Assembly (NCBI RefSeq): GCF_002950945.1
Contig: NZ_CP012673.1
Span: 9,748,501 to 9,812,500 of the forward strand
DNA from: Sorangium cellulosum
Lineage (GTDB): Bacteria > Myxococcota_A > Polyangia > Polyangiales > Polyangiaceae
Length of the DNA stretch: 64,000 nt
Direction of reading: 5' to 3'
Shown here: piece after piece, positions 16,617 through 24,361 of the stretch
Layout of the letters: every line of letters starts with the position of its first letter
Numbering within the stretch: the stretch's first letter is position 1
Program-made: the position numbers and the translations under genes
The notes under the pieces: generated by a model
Told to the model about the DNA's origin: nothing
The model's database searches: none
Seen by the model: the letters and a program-made list of their open reading frames with translations, nothing else

Positions 16617-18040
16617 GCGCCCTCCTCGCCCTCGTGATGCTCGCCGAGCGGTCCGTCGCCCGGCCGCGCCCGGCCGCGCGCGCTCACCGCGCTGTACTCG
16701 TGCAGCTTGTACTGGATCTTGCGCGGGCTGATGCCGAGGATCGTCGCCGCCTTCGAGGTGGAGCCCTTGCAGGCCTCGAGCGTGCGCAGGATCGCGTAGC
16801 GCTCCAGGTCGTAGATGGTGCTCCCGGGGATGCGCGGCATCGCGTCCGCCGCCTCGGCCGGCTCGGACGACATCTGCACCGGCAGGTGCCGGGGCTCGAT
16901 GCGCGGGCCGTCACACAGCACCGCCGCGCGCTCGATCGCGTTCTCGAGCTCGCGCACGTTGCCGGGGAACGGGTAGCCCGTCAGCGCCGAGAGCGCCTCG
17001 TCCGTGAACCCCTCGATGCGCTTGCCGTTCTCCTGCGCGTAACGGCCCAGGAAGAACGTCGCGAGCTCGGGGATGTCGCTCCGGCGCTCGCGGAGCGGCG
17101 GGATCTCGAGGGTGACGACGTTCAGGCGGTAGTAGAGATCCTCCCGGAACAGGCCGTCGGCGATGCGCTGGCGCAGGTCGCGGTTCGACGCGGCGAGGAT
17201 CCGCACGTCGACCTTGAGCGTCTCGTTGCCGCCGACCCGCTCGAACGTCCGCTCCTGCAGGAAGCGCAGGAGCTTCACCTGCGTGGCGAGCGGGATCTCG
17301 CTCACCTCGTCCAGGAACAGGGTGCCGTTGTTCGCCTGCTCGAAGCGGCCCTCGCGGCGGCCGACCGCGCCGGTGAACGCGCCGCGCTCATGGCCGAAGA
17401 GCTCGCTCTCGAGGAGCGACTCGCTCAGCGCGGCGCAGTTCAGCCGGACGAGCGGCGCCTTCGACCGCGGGCTCGCGCGGTGGATCATCTCCGCGATGAG
17501 CTCCTTGCCCGTGCCCGTCTCACCCACGATCAGCACGCTCGCGCGGCTCGGCGCCACCTGCTCGACCAGCCGGAGCAGCTTCGCCATGCTCGGGTGGCTC
17601 GCGATCACGTGGCCGAACGCGTTGCGCTCGCGCAGCCGCTCGCGCAGCCGCGAGTTCTCCTGGAGCAGCCGCGCCCGCTCCACCGCGCGCTCGACCACCA
17701 CCGCGAGCACCGAGAAGTCGAGCGGCTTCGTCAGGTAGTTGTACGCGCCCTTCTTCACCGCCTCGACCGCGCTCGAGATCGTGCCGAACGCGGTCATCAC
17801 GACGAAGGTCGCGTCGGGCAGCGCGAGAAGCGCCTTCTCCATCATCCGGATGCCGTCGAGCCCCGGCATCTTGAGGTCGGTCAGGACCACGTCGGGCGCG
17901 AACTCCTCGAGCTTGCCGAGCGCCTTGAAGCCGTCGGCCGCGGTCTCCGTCGTGTACCCCTCCTCGCGGAGGATCTCCGAGAGCGCCGCGCGCGCGTTCG
18001 CCTCGTCGTCGACGATCAGGATGCGCCCCCGGGATGCCAT
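16613..18040 (-). CDS. Sigma-54-dependent NtrC-family response regulator
   Basis: 475 aa from ATG 18040, which starts right at the receiver domain; an in-frame start at 18097 would add 19 residues of no clear use. Domains in order: receiver with DDE at 11-13 and phospho-acceptor Asp55 (VVLTDLKMPG); AAA+ with Walker A GETGTGKE, the sigma-54 contact loop GAFTGA and Walker B TLFLDEVSE; and a Fis-type HTH (AATILGISPRKIQYKLHEY). It should activate sigma-54 promoters after phosphorylation by a histidine kinase that is not in this window. A charged tail of ~25 residues follows the HTH. It is coupled to the ABC ATPase gene by overlap, so it may control that gene. Confidence 0.94.
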   Translation of the reverse strand: MASRGRILIVDDEANARAALSEILREEGYTTETAADGFKALGKLEEFAPDVVLTDLKMPGLDGIRMMEKALLALPDATFVVMTAFGTISSAVEAVKKGAYNYLTKPLDFSVLAVVVERAVERARLLQENSRLRERLRERNAFGHVIASHPSMAKLLRLVEQVAPSRASVLIVGETGTGKELIAEMIHRASPRSKAPLVRLNCAALSESLLESELFGHERGAFTGAVGRREGRFEQANNGTLFLDEVSEIPLATQVKLLRFLQERTFERVGGNETLKVDVRILAASNRDLRQRIADGLFREDLYYRLNVVTLEIPPLRERRSDIPELATFFLGRYAQENGKRIEGFTDEALSALTGYPFPGNVRELENAIERAAVLCDGPRIEPRHLPVQMSSEPAEAADAMPRIPGSTIYDLERYAILRTLEACKGSTSKAATILGISPRKIQYKLHEYSAVSARGRARPGDGPLGEHHEGEEGA

Positions 18041-18404
18041 GAGCGTTTTCCTAGCATGCGCCTCCGCAGAAATGGGCCCGGCTCGGCCTCCCGCCACGGC
18101 GCGGCCGGGGCGCGGCCCTGGCGCCTACGCGCGCTGGCCGAGCACGTTTGCGACCGGGTCGCCGGCGCGGCGGAGCGCCGCCCGCGCCGCGCCGAGCAGG
18201 CGCGCGGGGGCGCCGGGCGATCGGGCGAAAGCGCGCGGGGGACGCCGCGCGGAACGCGCTGCGGGGGGCCGTCTGGCGCGGCTCTGCCGCTGTCGAAACC
18301 GCTGTTTCGTGTGCCGCCCGGAGTGATACAACGGGCCGCGCGCGAGGTCTCTACCGTCCCGATTGGCGGGCGTTTCCTTGATCGGCCTCGCGGACCGAGG
18401 CTCG
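18041..18404. other. Divergent intergenic region, NtrC regulator / OmpA
   Basis: 364 bp between the divergent starts of the regulator and the OmpA-family gene. It must carry promoters for both, but I find no motif good enough to name. A GG...GC pair with sigma-54 spacing was looked for and not found. No small gene is supported. Confidence 0.4.
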
Positions 18405-21296
18405 ATGCATACGCTTCTGAAGGTGTTTGCCGACAGGCCCAGGCGCGCTGCGCTCACAGCGCTGCCGCTCGTCGGCGCTCTCACGCTGGCGGGCGCTGCC
18501 GGGGCGCAGCAGCCGCAGCCGCCCTTCGGACCGCAGCCGCCTCCGGGCCAGCCGACGCCTGGGCCTTTCGGACCTCAACCGTTCCCCGGCCAGCCCGGCC
18601 CGTTCGGGCCGCAGCCGCCGCCGGGCAACGCCCCGCCGCCGCAGTTCGGGCCGCAGCAGCCGCCCCCCGGCGACGGCGCGACGCAGTTCGGGCCGCAGCC
18701 CGGCCCGCAGCCCGGCTTTCCGGGCGACGGCGCGACACAGTTCGGGCCGCAGCCGGCTCCGGGCAGCCAGCCGCCGCCGGACGCGAGCTTCTCGTTCGGC
18801 GCGCAGGCGTCCGCCGGCGAGCAAGGCGCACAAGCGAGCGCGACGGCGACGAGCTCCGCCGCGCTGGACGAGCAGGCGCGCGCCCTCTCGCTGATCGAGC
18901 AGCCGAACCTGTGGGGCTCCACCGGCCTGCTCAGGACGTCGTACGCGGGCTCGGGCGCCCCGGGGACCTTCCGGGTGTCGTTCCTGTTCGACTGGTTCTC
19001 GACGAGCAACTTCCTCTGTGATCCGACCGAGTCGACGCCCGCCGGCGAGCCGATCACCTGCGGCCCCGACGCGCAGGCGGACTCGGCGAGCCACGTGGGG
19101 GCGCTCTTCGCGCTGAACGCGACCCCCCTGCCCTTCCTCGAGGGGTACGCGTCGATCCGCACGTTCGCGAACGCGAACGATCAAGGCCGCCCGCGGCTCC
19201 TGCAGGTGCTCGGCGACACGACGCTGGGCGTGAAGGGGTTCACGCCCTCGAAGATCGGCAAGTACTTCACCTTCGGCGGCGAGGCGCAGCTGCTCCTGCT
19301 GAACGGGACGGGTGACGTCGGCCTCGCCGGCGGCGGCACGAGCGCGGCGTTCCGGGGGCTCGCGTCGCTCGATCTGCGCAAGCCGGACGGCAAGGGGTTC
19401 CCGCTGCGGGTCAACCTGAACCTCGGCTACAAGCTCGACAACTCCGGCGTGGTCGTGAGGCAGATCGAGGAGGAGCGGGCCAAGGCGTTCCGGGACGGCC
19501 GCGAGCGGCAGCCGATCTCGCGCATCGAGCGGTTCGGGCTCGGCATCAACCGGGTCGACTTCTTCCAGACCCACCTGGGCGTCGAGGTGCCGCTGCCGAA
19601 GGTGCAGCCTTACCTCGAGTACACGCTCGACATCCCGGTGAACCGGCAGGGCTACGAGTGCCACACGAGGAGCGTGGCGCGCGGCGACGTCTGCCTCGGG
19701 CTCGACGATTTCTCGTCGCCCGATCCGCAGAGCCAGGGCGGGCCGGGGTACTCGGCGGTGCCGTCGCGGCTGTCCATCGGCGTGCGGGCGACGCCGTTCG
19801 AGAAGGCGTTCCGCGGGCTCTCCGGGCACGCGGCGTTCGACCTCGGCCTGTCGGCGACGTCGGTGTTCATCGAGGAGGTCGCGCCGCAGGCGCCGTGGAC
19901 GCTCTACCTCGGGATCGCCTACGCGTACGACACGAAGCAGAAGGAGCCGCTGCCGGCGCCCGCGCCGCAGATCATCAAGGAGCCGCCGCAGCTCGTGCCG
20001 GCCCCGCAGAGCTTCGCCCGCGGCTTCGTGCACGAGCAGAACAAGGCCGACGCCCCGGTGGTCGACGCCATCGTGACCGTCGAGGGCGTCGCCCAGCCGC
20101 CCTACGCGACCGGGCCCGACGGCCGCTTCCTCACGCGGCACCTCGAGCCGGGGACGTACACCTTCAGCATCCGGGCGAACGGCTACAAACCGGGCACGTG
20201 CCAGGCGACGATCCCCGCTGGCGGGGCCGCGCCGGGACAGCCCGGCGCCTTCGGACCGCAGCCGGGGCAGCCCGATCCCTTCGGCGCACCGCCGGGACAG
20301 CCCGGCGCCTTCGGACCGCAGCCCGGTCAGCCCGGCGCCTTCGGACCGCAGCCCGGTCAGCCCGGCGCCTTCGGGCCGCAGCCCGGTCAGCCCGGCGCCT
20401 TCGGGCCTCAGCCTGGGCAGCCCGGCGCCTTCGGGCCTCAGCCTGGGCAGCCCGGCGCCTTCGGGCCGCAGCCCGGACAGCCCGGCGCCTTCGGACCGCA
20501 GCCCGCGCCCTTCGGCCAGCAGCCGGCGCCCTTCGGCCAGCAGCCTGGGCAGCCCGCGCCGTTCGGGCCGCAGCCAGGGATCCCTGGCGCGGCGCCGAGC
20601 CCGGCGCTGCCGCAAGGGCCGACGTTCGTCGATGTCGACTGCGCGCTGGAGGCGCTGCCGAAGACGGGCAACATCGTCGGGACGGTGAAGGACGCGGAGA
20701 GCGGGGATGCGGTCGCCGGCGCGACGATCCGGCTCGTCGACGCGGCCGGCCGCGAGCAGACGGCGACGACCGACGGGAGCGGCGCCTTCCGCTTCCCCGA
20801 CCTGCCGGCCGGCGCGGTGACGCTCAAGGTCGAGGCGCAGGGCTACATGAACCACGTCAACCAGGCCGACGTCCGGACGAGCGAGGACACACGCGCCGCG
20901 CTCACCGTGAACAAGCGGCCGAAGGTCTCGCTCGTGAAGGTGCAGGGCAACGAGATCAAGATCTCGCGGCAGATCCACTTCGAGACCGACTCGGCGAAGA
21001 TCCTGGGCGACTCGAACGCGCTGATGGAGGAGATCGCGGACGTGCTCCAGCGCAATCCGAACATCCGCAAGGTCGAGATCCAGGGGCACACCGACAACAC
21101 GGGCGGGCGAGAGCACAACCAGACGCTCAGCGAGTCCCGGGCGAACTCGGTGCGGACCTGGCTGATCCGGGCCGGCGTGGACGGCGGGCGCCTGCAGGCG
21201 AAGGGCTACGGGCAGGACCGGCCGGTCGCGCCGAACGTCACGCCCGCGAACAAGGCCAAGAACCGGCGCGTGCAGTTCATCATCCTGGAGAAGTGA
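18405..21296 (+). CDS. OmpA-family outer membrane protein with Pro/Gln/Gly repeats
   Basis: 963 aa from ATG 18405, chosen because it starts a normal signal peptide ending ...AGAAGAQQ. Residues ~35-130 are rich in FGPQPxPGQP. Residues ~160-535 alternate short strands and turns and look like an outer-membrane barrel (LYLGIAYAYDTKQK at its end). A carboxypeptidase-regulatory-like domain follows (~565-605), then nine decapeptide repeats (610-699), then a second regulatory-like domain (GNIVGTVKDAESGDAV...). The C-terminal OmpA domain has IHFETDSAKIL and VEIQGHTDNTGG, which bind peptidoglycan. It probably anchors the outer membrane to the wall, with the repeats spanning or exposed. The domain order is unusual. 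Confidence 0.88.
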   Translation: MHTLLKVFADRPRRAALTALPLVGALTLAGAAGAQQPQPPFGPQPPPGQPTPGPFGPQPFPGQPGPFGPQPPPGNAPPPQFGPQQPPPGDGATQFGPQPGPQPGFPGDGATQFGPQPAPGSQPPPDASFSFGAQASAGEQGAQASATATSSAALDEQARALSLIEQPNLWGSTGLLRTSYAGSGAPGTFRVSFLFDWFSTSNFLCDPTESTPAGEPITCGPDAQADSASHVGALFALNATPLPFLEGYASIRTFANANDQGRPRLLQVLGDTTLGVKGFTPSKIGKYFTFGGEAQLLLLNGTGDVGLAGGGTSAAFRGLASLDLRKPDGKGFPLRVNLNLGYKLDNSGVVVRQIEEERAKAFRDGRERQPISRIERFGLGINRVDFFQTHLGVEVPLPKVQPYLEYTLDIPVNRQGYECHTRSVARGDVCLGLDDFSSPDPQSQGGPGYSAVPSRLSIGVRATPFEKAFRGLSGHAAFDLGLSATSVFIEEVAPQAPWTLYLGIAYAYDTKQKEPLPAPAPQIIKEPPQLVPAPQSFARGFVHEQNKADAPVVDAIVTVEGVAQPPYATGPDGRFLTRHLEPGTYTFSIRANGYKPGTCQATIPAGGAAPGQPGAFGPQPGQPDPFGAPPGQPGAFGPQPGQPGAFGPQPGQPGAFGPQPGQPGAFGPQPGQPGAFGPQPGQPGAFGPQPGQPGAFGPQPAPFGQQPAPFGQQPGQPAPFGPQPGIPGAAPSPALPQGPTFVDVDCALEALPKTGNIVGTVKDAESGDAVAGATIRLVDAAGREQTATTDGSGAFRFPDLPAGAVTLKVEAQGYMNHVNQADVRTSEDTRAALTVNKRPKVSLVKVQGNEIKISRQIHFETDSAKILGDSNALMEEIADVLQRNPNIRKVEIQGHTDNTGGREHNQTLSESRANSVRTWLIRAGVDGGRLQAKGYGQDRPVAPNVTPANKAKNRRVQFIILEK
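20232..20501 (+). repeat. Nine 30-bp tandem repeats encoding PGQPGAFGPQ
   Basis: Nine in-frame 30-bp units encode residues 610-699 of the OmpA-family protein. Eight read PGQPGAFGPQ and the second reads PGQPDPFGAP. Neighbouring units differ only at synonymous sites (GGACCG/GGGCCG/GGGCCT; GGTCAG/GGGCAG/GGACAG), which points to recent expansion followed by drift. Two PAPFGQQ units follow. Copy number may vary between strains. Confidence 0.95.
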
Positions 21297-21309
21297 GACG
21301 AGGGGCGCC

Positions 21310-21335
21310 GCGGAGCGGGTGGATCCCCGCTCCGC
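21310..21335. terminator. Convergent hairpin after OmpA-family gene
   Basis: A perfect 10-bp stem (GCGGAGCGGG with CCCGCTCCGC) and a six-base loop lie between the OmpA-family stop and the end of the convergent gene. There is no T-run. A two-way terminator is plausible from position. Confidence 0.5.
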
Positions 21336-21356
21336 CCTGCGGTCTTCGAGGGGCGA

Positions 21357-22232
21357 TCAGAAGAGGTCCGGCGGCGCGGCGGCGGTCGGCTTCGTCACGT
21401 CCAGCGGCGCGGCGGCGGTCGGCTTCACCACGTCCGGCGGCGCGGCGGCGGTCGGCTTGGCCTTCGCCTTCGCCTTGCGGTGCGCGAGGCCCAGCCGGAC
21501 CAGGAAGTCGCGCCGCTTGACGACGGCGCGGGCCGTCTCGGCCCACTCGCGGTACCAGGCGTGCAGGGCGCGCAGCGCCTCGACGTGCTCCTCGCTGTCG
21601 ACGACCGCCCTCACCGCGGCGGCGTCGCCGATCGCCTCCTCGTCGTCCTCCTCATCCGCCGTCCCGGCGCCCGACGCGACGTCGACGAGCTGGCGCAGGC
21701 GGCTGCGCTCTTCCTTCGTGATCCCGCGCTTCGCGAGCGTCTCCAGCGCGGCGTGGTCGTCCTTGCGGGTCGCCTTGCGCGCCGGGCTCTTGTCGAGGGC
21801 GTCGAGCCGGTCGAGCAGCGTCTTCACGGACACGACCGCGGCCGGGCCCACCTGCGCGGTGAGGTTGTCGAACACGAACCTCTCCTGCGCCGGGTGGCGC
21901 CGCTGGAGCGCCGCGCGGATGAGCCGGAAGTGCGGCTCGTCCCAGGCGTCCAGCTCGGCGATCGCCCTGCCGACCTCGGCGTCCTCGACCTCGTCGGGCT
22001 CGCCGGTGCCGAAGCCGGAGGCACGGTGGAGCAGGTCCCAGCCCTCCCGGTGCTCCTCGTCGGTGTAGCCGCGCTCCCGCAGGAGCGCGCGGATCTGCCT
22101 GTTCTTGCCTGCCGCCGTCAGGAACCTGAGCGCGCGGCCCGGCACCTCGGCGAGGACCTGGCGGCTGGGTCCCTCGCTGTCAATCTCGATCTCAGTGCTC
22201 AAAGCAACCTCCCGGTCGGGGGATGTGTGCAT
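21357..22232 (-). CDS. Unknown helical protein with PTAAAPPDVxK tail repeats
   Basis: 291 aa from ATG 22232 (MHTSPDREVAL), where coding pattern begins; the open frame extends upstream only through the repeat patch. Not recognised. The body is mostly charged helix (RALLRERGYTDEEHREGWDLLHRASGF written in two parts; LDRLDALDKSP; WYREWAETARAVVKRRDFLV). It has no signal peptide or membrane helix. The C-terminus is Lys/Ala-rich (KAKAKAK) followed by three 11-residue repeats of PTAAAPPDVVK type. That tail looks disordered and DNA- or surface-binding. It is convergent with the OmpA gene; the long repeat patch lies upstream. Confidence 0.75.
   Translation of the reverse strand: MHTSPDREVALSTEIEIDSEGPSRQVLAEVPGRALRFLTAAGKNRQIRALLRERGYTDEEHREGWDLLHRASGFGTGEPDEVEDAEVGRAIAELDAWDEPHFRLIRAALQRRHPAQERFVFDNLTAQVGPAAVVSVKTLLDRLDALDKSPARKATRKDDHAALETLAKRGITKEERSRLRQLVDVASGAGTADEEDDEEAIGDAAAVRAVVDSEEHVEALRALHAWYREWAETARAVVKRRDFLVRLGLAHRKAKAKAKPTAAAPPDVVKPTAAAPLDVTKPTAAAPPDLF
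21366..21464 (-). repeat. Three 33-bp tandem repeats
   Basis: Three in-frame 33-bp units at the 3' end of the unknown gene (starting at 21366, 21399 and 21432) encode the 11-residue tail repeats. They differ at a few bases only, so copy number may vary by slippage. Confidence 0.9.
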
Positions 22233-22300
22233 GGCGAGCTCAGCCTGCAAGCCGATGGCGCGGCGCGGCACGGTTGCGACGCCCGGTAAGAAGGCGCCCG

Positions 22301-22650
22301 CCGCGTGCCGGAAGGCTTGTCGGCCGGTCCGGGGGGTTGTCGGCCGGCCGGGGAGGCCCAGGGACGCCGGTTTCAGGGCGTGTCGGGCGGGCCCGAGGGC
22401 CTCTTTGGCCGGCTGGAGGGCTCGCCGACCGGGATCTGAAGCTGGATCCGGCGGCCTGGAGGGCATGTCGGCCGGGCCGACATGCCTCCGGCGCGGCCGA
22501 CATGCCCTCCGGAACGCGGGGGGTGGCCTTCCGGAGTGGCCGACATGCCCTCGGGGGCGGCCGACAAGCCTTCCGGAGCGACCGACAGGGCCTCCGGGGC
22601 GCGGGGGGTGGCCTTCCGGAGCGGCCGACAGGGCTTGCGGAGGGCGGCGG
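22301..22650. repeat. Cluster of ~20-bp GGCCGACA...TCCGG repeats in both orientations
   Basis: A 587-bp gap (22233-22818) holds no gene I can support but is packed with a short repeat. On the right side six direct copies of a unit like GGCCGACATGCCCTCCGGGG run from 22495 to 22645, two of them separated by a shared ACGCGGGGGGTGGCCTTCCG-type spacer. On the left side, from 22312 to 22470, the same unit appears inverted (CCGGAAGGCTTGTCGGCC and GGAGGGCATGTCGGCC). The switch of orientation is a palindrome at 22462-22487 whose arms read GGCATGTCGGCC and GGCCGACATGCC. Open frames across it are low-complexity artefacts. Confidence 0.75.
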
Positions 22651-22818
22651 CGGGGTTCGAGGCGCCGGCGGGGAGCTTCCCACCGGGAAACCGGCGTGCC
22701 GGAAGGTGCCCGGGGTGCTCGGCCGCGCCGCTGCGAGGGGCGCCGAGTTCGCCGCGAGCCCCTCGCCGTCCACGTGCCCGAGCTCGGCCAAGTGGACGGC
22801 TGCCGCCCAGGAAAATGG

Positions 22819-23382
22819 CTACGGATCCACCCAAGTCCACTTGCGCGAGAAGAGGCACACGTAGATCGTCGCCTCGCCCATCCACACGCCGTCCATGTCC
22901 ACATCCGGCACCACCTCGTTCCCGAGCTCCGGCGGGATGGTTCGGTAGCCGGGGTATGTGGCCTCGATCAGTTCTGCGACCGCCGCCGGTATCTCGTCTG
23001 GCTCGCCCCTACTGTGGATTCCATAATAGGGCCCGAGTAGGCTCACGTGGAAGCTGAGCGATGCCCTGCTGCTGAGCGAAGGAGCGGGCTCGAAGTCCCT
23101 GGGGCGGTAGATGCGGGCCGAGTAGGCCGGCTCAGCGTCTCCCGACACCAGGCTGAGCGACTCGTTTTGAAGGCCGTATCGTTCGTACATGCGGTGGATC
23201 ATCTCTTCCCACCTTGGGTACTCCGCTCGCCCGCGGTCTGCGGCTTCCACCAGGCGGCGGTGCTCCTCCGTGTCAACGTAGACGGGCTCGCCCGGAGGTA
23301 CATAGATGCGCGAAATTTTATGCACGCCCCGCGGGTAGAAGCGGTAGACGACGTCGAGCAGCTCGGAGCGGGTTGTCATCAT
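22819..23382 (-). CDS. Candidate toxin-immunity protein, copy 1 (intact)
   Basis: 187 aa, starting ATGATG (23382), which overlaps the TGA of an upstream toxin-tail remnant. I cannot name the family with certainty. The body is hydrophilic, with SELLDVVYRFYPRG, TEEHRRLVEAADRGRAEYP, MYERYGLQNESLSL, then FHVSLLGPYYGIHSRG, PPELGNEVVPDVDMDG and a Trp-rich end KWTWVDP. It has no signal peptide or membrane helix, so it is a soluble cytoplasmic protein. The immunity role is inferred from the overlap with a toxin tail, from the tandem paralogue and from the Rhs toxin 2 kb away. It could also be a freestanding protein of unknown role. Confidence 0.72.
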   Translation of the reverse strand: MMTTRSELLDVVYRFYPRGVHKISRIYVPPGEPVYVDTEEHRRLVEAADRGRAEYPRWEEMIHRMYERYGLQNESLSLVSGDAEPAYSARIYRPRDFEPAPSLSSRASLSFHVSLLGPYYGIHSRGEPDEIPAAVAELIEATYPGYRTIPPELGNEVVPDVDMDGVWMGEATIYVCLFSRKWTWVDP

Positions 23383-23444
23383 GGATTCGTCACCTTGGCG
23401 CCGAGTCGCGGGTACTTGGACTTGAACGCAGCGTCCGCCTTGTC
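23379..23444 (-). pseudogene. Remnant of toxin C-terminus (21 codons)
   Basis: Just upstream of copy 1, one frame reads DKADAAFKSKYPRLGAKVTN then Pro and a stop that overlaps the immunity-like ATG. It matches the end of the fragment upstream of copy 2 (EAAFKFKYPFLGASVTHP). Everything 5' of Asp is missing: the match ends at the duplication junction (23444). It is therefore a residual toxin tail carried along with the immunity-like gene. Confidence 0.75.
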
Positions 23445-23491
23445 ACGTGCCCGAGCTCGGCCACGTGGACGGCGGACGCCCAGGGGAAGGG

Positions 23492-24059
23492 CTACACCGG
23501 ATCCACCCAAGTCCACACAACCGAGAAGAGGCACACATATATCGTCGCCTCGCCCATCAACACCGTGTCCATAGCCACATCCGGCACCGCCTCGTTCCCG
23601 AGCTCCGGCGGGATCGTATGGTAGCCGGGGTACGTGGCCTCGATCTCTTCTGCGACCGCCGGCGGTATCTCGTCTGGCTCGCCCCTACTGTGGATTCCAT
23701 AATAGGGCCCGAGAAGGCTCACGTGGAAGCTGAGCGAAGCCCTGCTGCTGAGCGAGGGAGCGGGCTCGAGGTCCCTGGGTCGATAGATGCGGGCCGAGTA
23801 GGCCGGCTCAACCCCCCCCCGCGAACAGGTTGAGCGACTCGTTTTGAAGGCTGTATCGTTCGTACAGGCGGTGGATCATCGCTTCCCATGTTGGGTAGTC
23901 TGCTCGCCCGCGGTTTGCGGCTTCCACCAGGCGGCGGTGCTCCTCCGTGTCCTCGTAGACGGGCTCGTTGGGAGGCACATGGATGCGCTCGAAGTTACGC
24001 ACGCTCCGCGGGTAGAAGCGGTAAACGACGTCGAGCAGCTCGGAGCGAGTTACTTTCAT
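23492..24059 (-). pseudogene. Candidate immunity protein, copy 2 (frameshifted)
   Basis: A paralogue of copy 1 split by one extra base. The first part (24059 to about 23808, 83 aa) starts MKVTRSELLDVVYRFYPRSV and ends LFAGGG-stop inside a nine-base G tract (nine C at 23812-23820 on the plus strand). Removing one G restores the frame as LFAGGVEPAYSARIYRP and gives a ~188-aa protein aligned end to end with copy 1 and finishing WTWVDPV. The ATG overlaps the stop of the upstream toxin fragment. The shift may be a true mutation, an on/off slippage switch or a sequencing error. Confidence 0.78.
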
Positions 24060-24361
24060 GGATGCGTCACCGAGGCACCGAGAAATGGGTACTTGAACTT
24101 AAACGCAGCTTCCACCTCGCTGCGAAACCTGATGCAGAAGACCCCCTGCGGGAGGTTGTAGTCCATGAGGTTTCCGACCTCCTCTGTGATCTCTTCACTG
24201 AGGTTGGCTGCATAGAGCGGATCGATTTTCCCCATAAACTCAGTCCGGAGCGGCATTTTGATGGTGAGAGCGCAGTGCCACTCGGTTGTGCGGCGGCCAC
24301 CGCGCTGAACAACGACATGCGTAAACTTCAGGCTGGCCCTCCTCGCTGTCGTTCGCGACAA
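24056..24361 (-). pseudogene. C-terminal fragment of a lost toxin gene
   Basis: An open frame of ~101 codons. The part from about KFTHVVVQRGG to EAAFKFKYPFLGASVTHP looks like the end of a real domain (GKIDPLYAANLSEEITEEVG, then NLPQGVFCIRF), but the N-terminus and any delivery region are absent. Its 5' end overlaps, one frame apart, the 3' end of the TPR/PEGA-like gene. The stop overlaps the ATG of immunity copy 2, as in native toxin-immunity pairs. The toxin fold is not recognised. It may be expressed by read-through or may be dead. Confidence 0.62.

Larger units (their letters stand above)
22771..24080. repeat. Tandem duplication of ~675 bp (immunity-like module)
   Basis: Two adjacent units align over nearly their whole length. 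CACGTGCCCGAGCTCGGCCA begins at 22771 and recurs, one base changed, at 23444 (offset 673), and ACTGTGGATTCCATAATAGG begins at 23011 and recurs at 23687 (offset 676). Each unit holds a toxin-tail remnant, an immunity-like gene and about 50 bp downstream. The copies differ at many sites, so the duplication is not recent. Confidence 0.88.

Noticed and set aside
18041..18404. Small genes in the regulator/OmpA gap
   Set aside because: The open frames there have no ribosome site and no coding bias distinct from shadows.
20232..20501. Possible CRISPR array (regular 30-bp repeats)
   Set aside because: There are no unique spacers. The units are head-to-tail and encode a decapeptide in frame within the OmpA-type gene.
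22223..23057. Open frames with repeated RKACRPL- or PSGAADK-like peptides
   Set aside because: They run across the GGCCGACA repeat patch and reflect its period. No frame has a start site or sequence diversity of a real protein.
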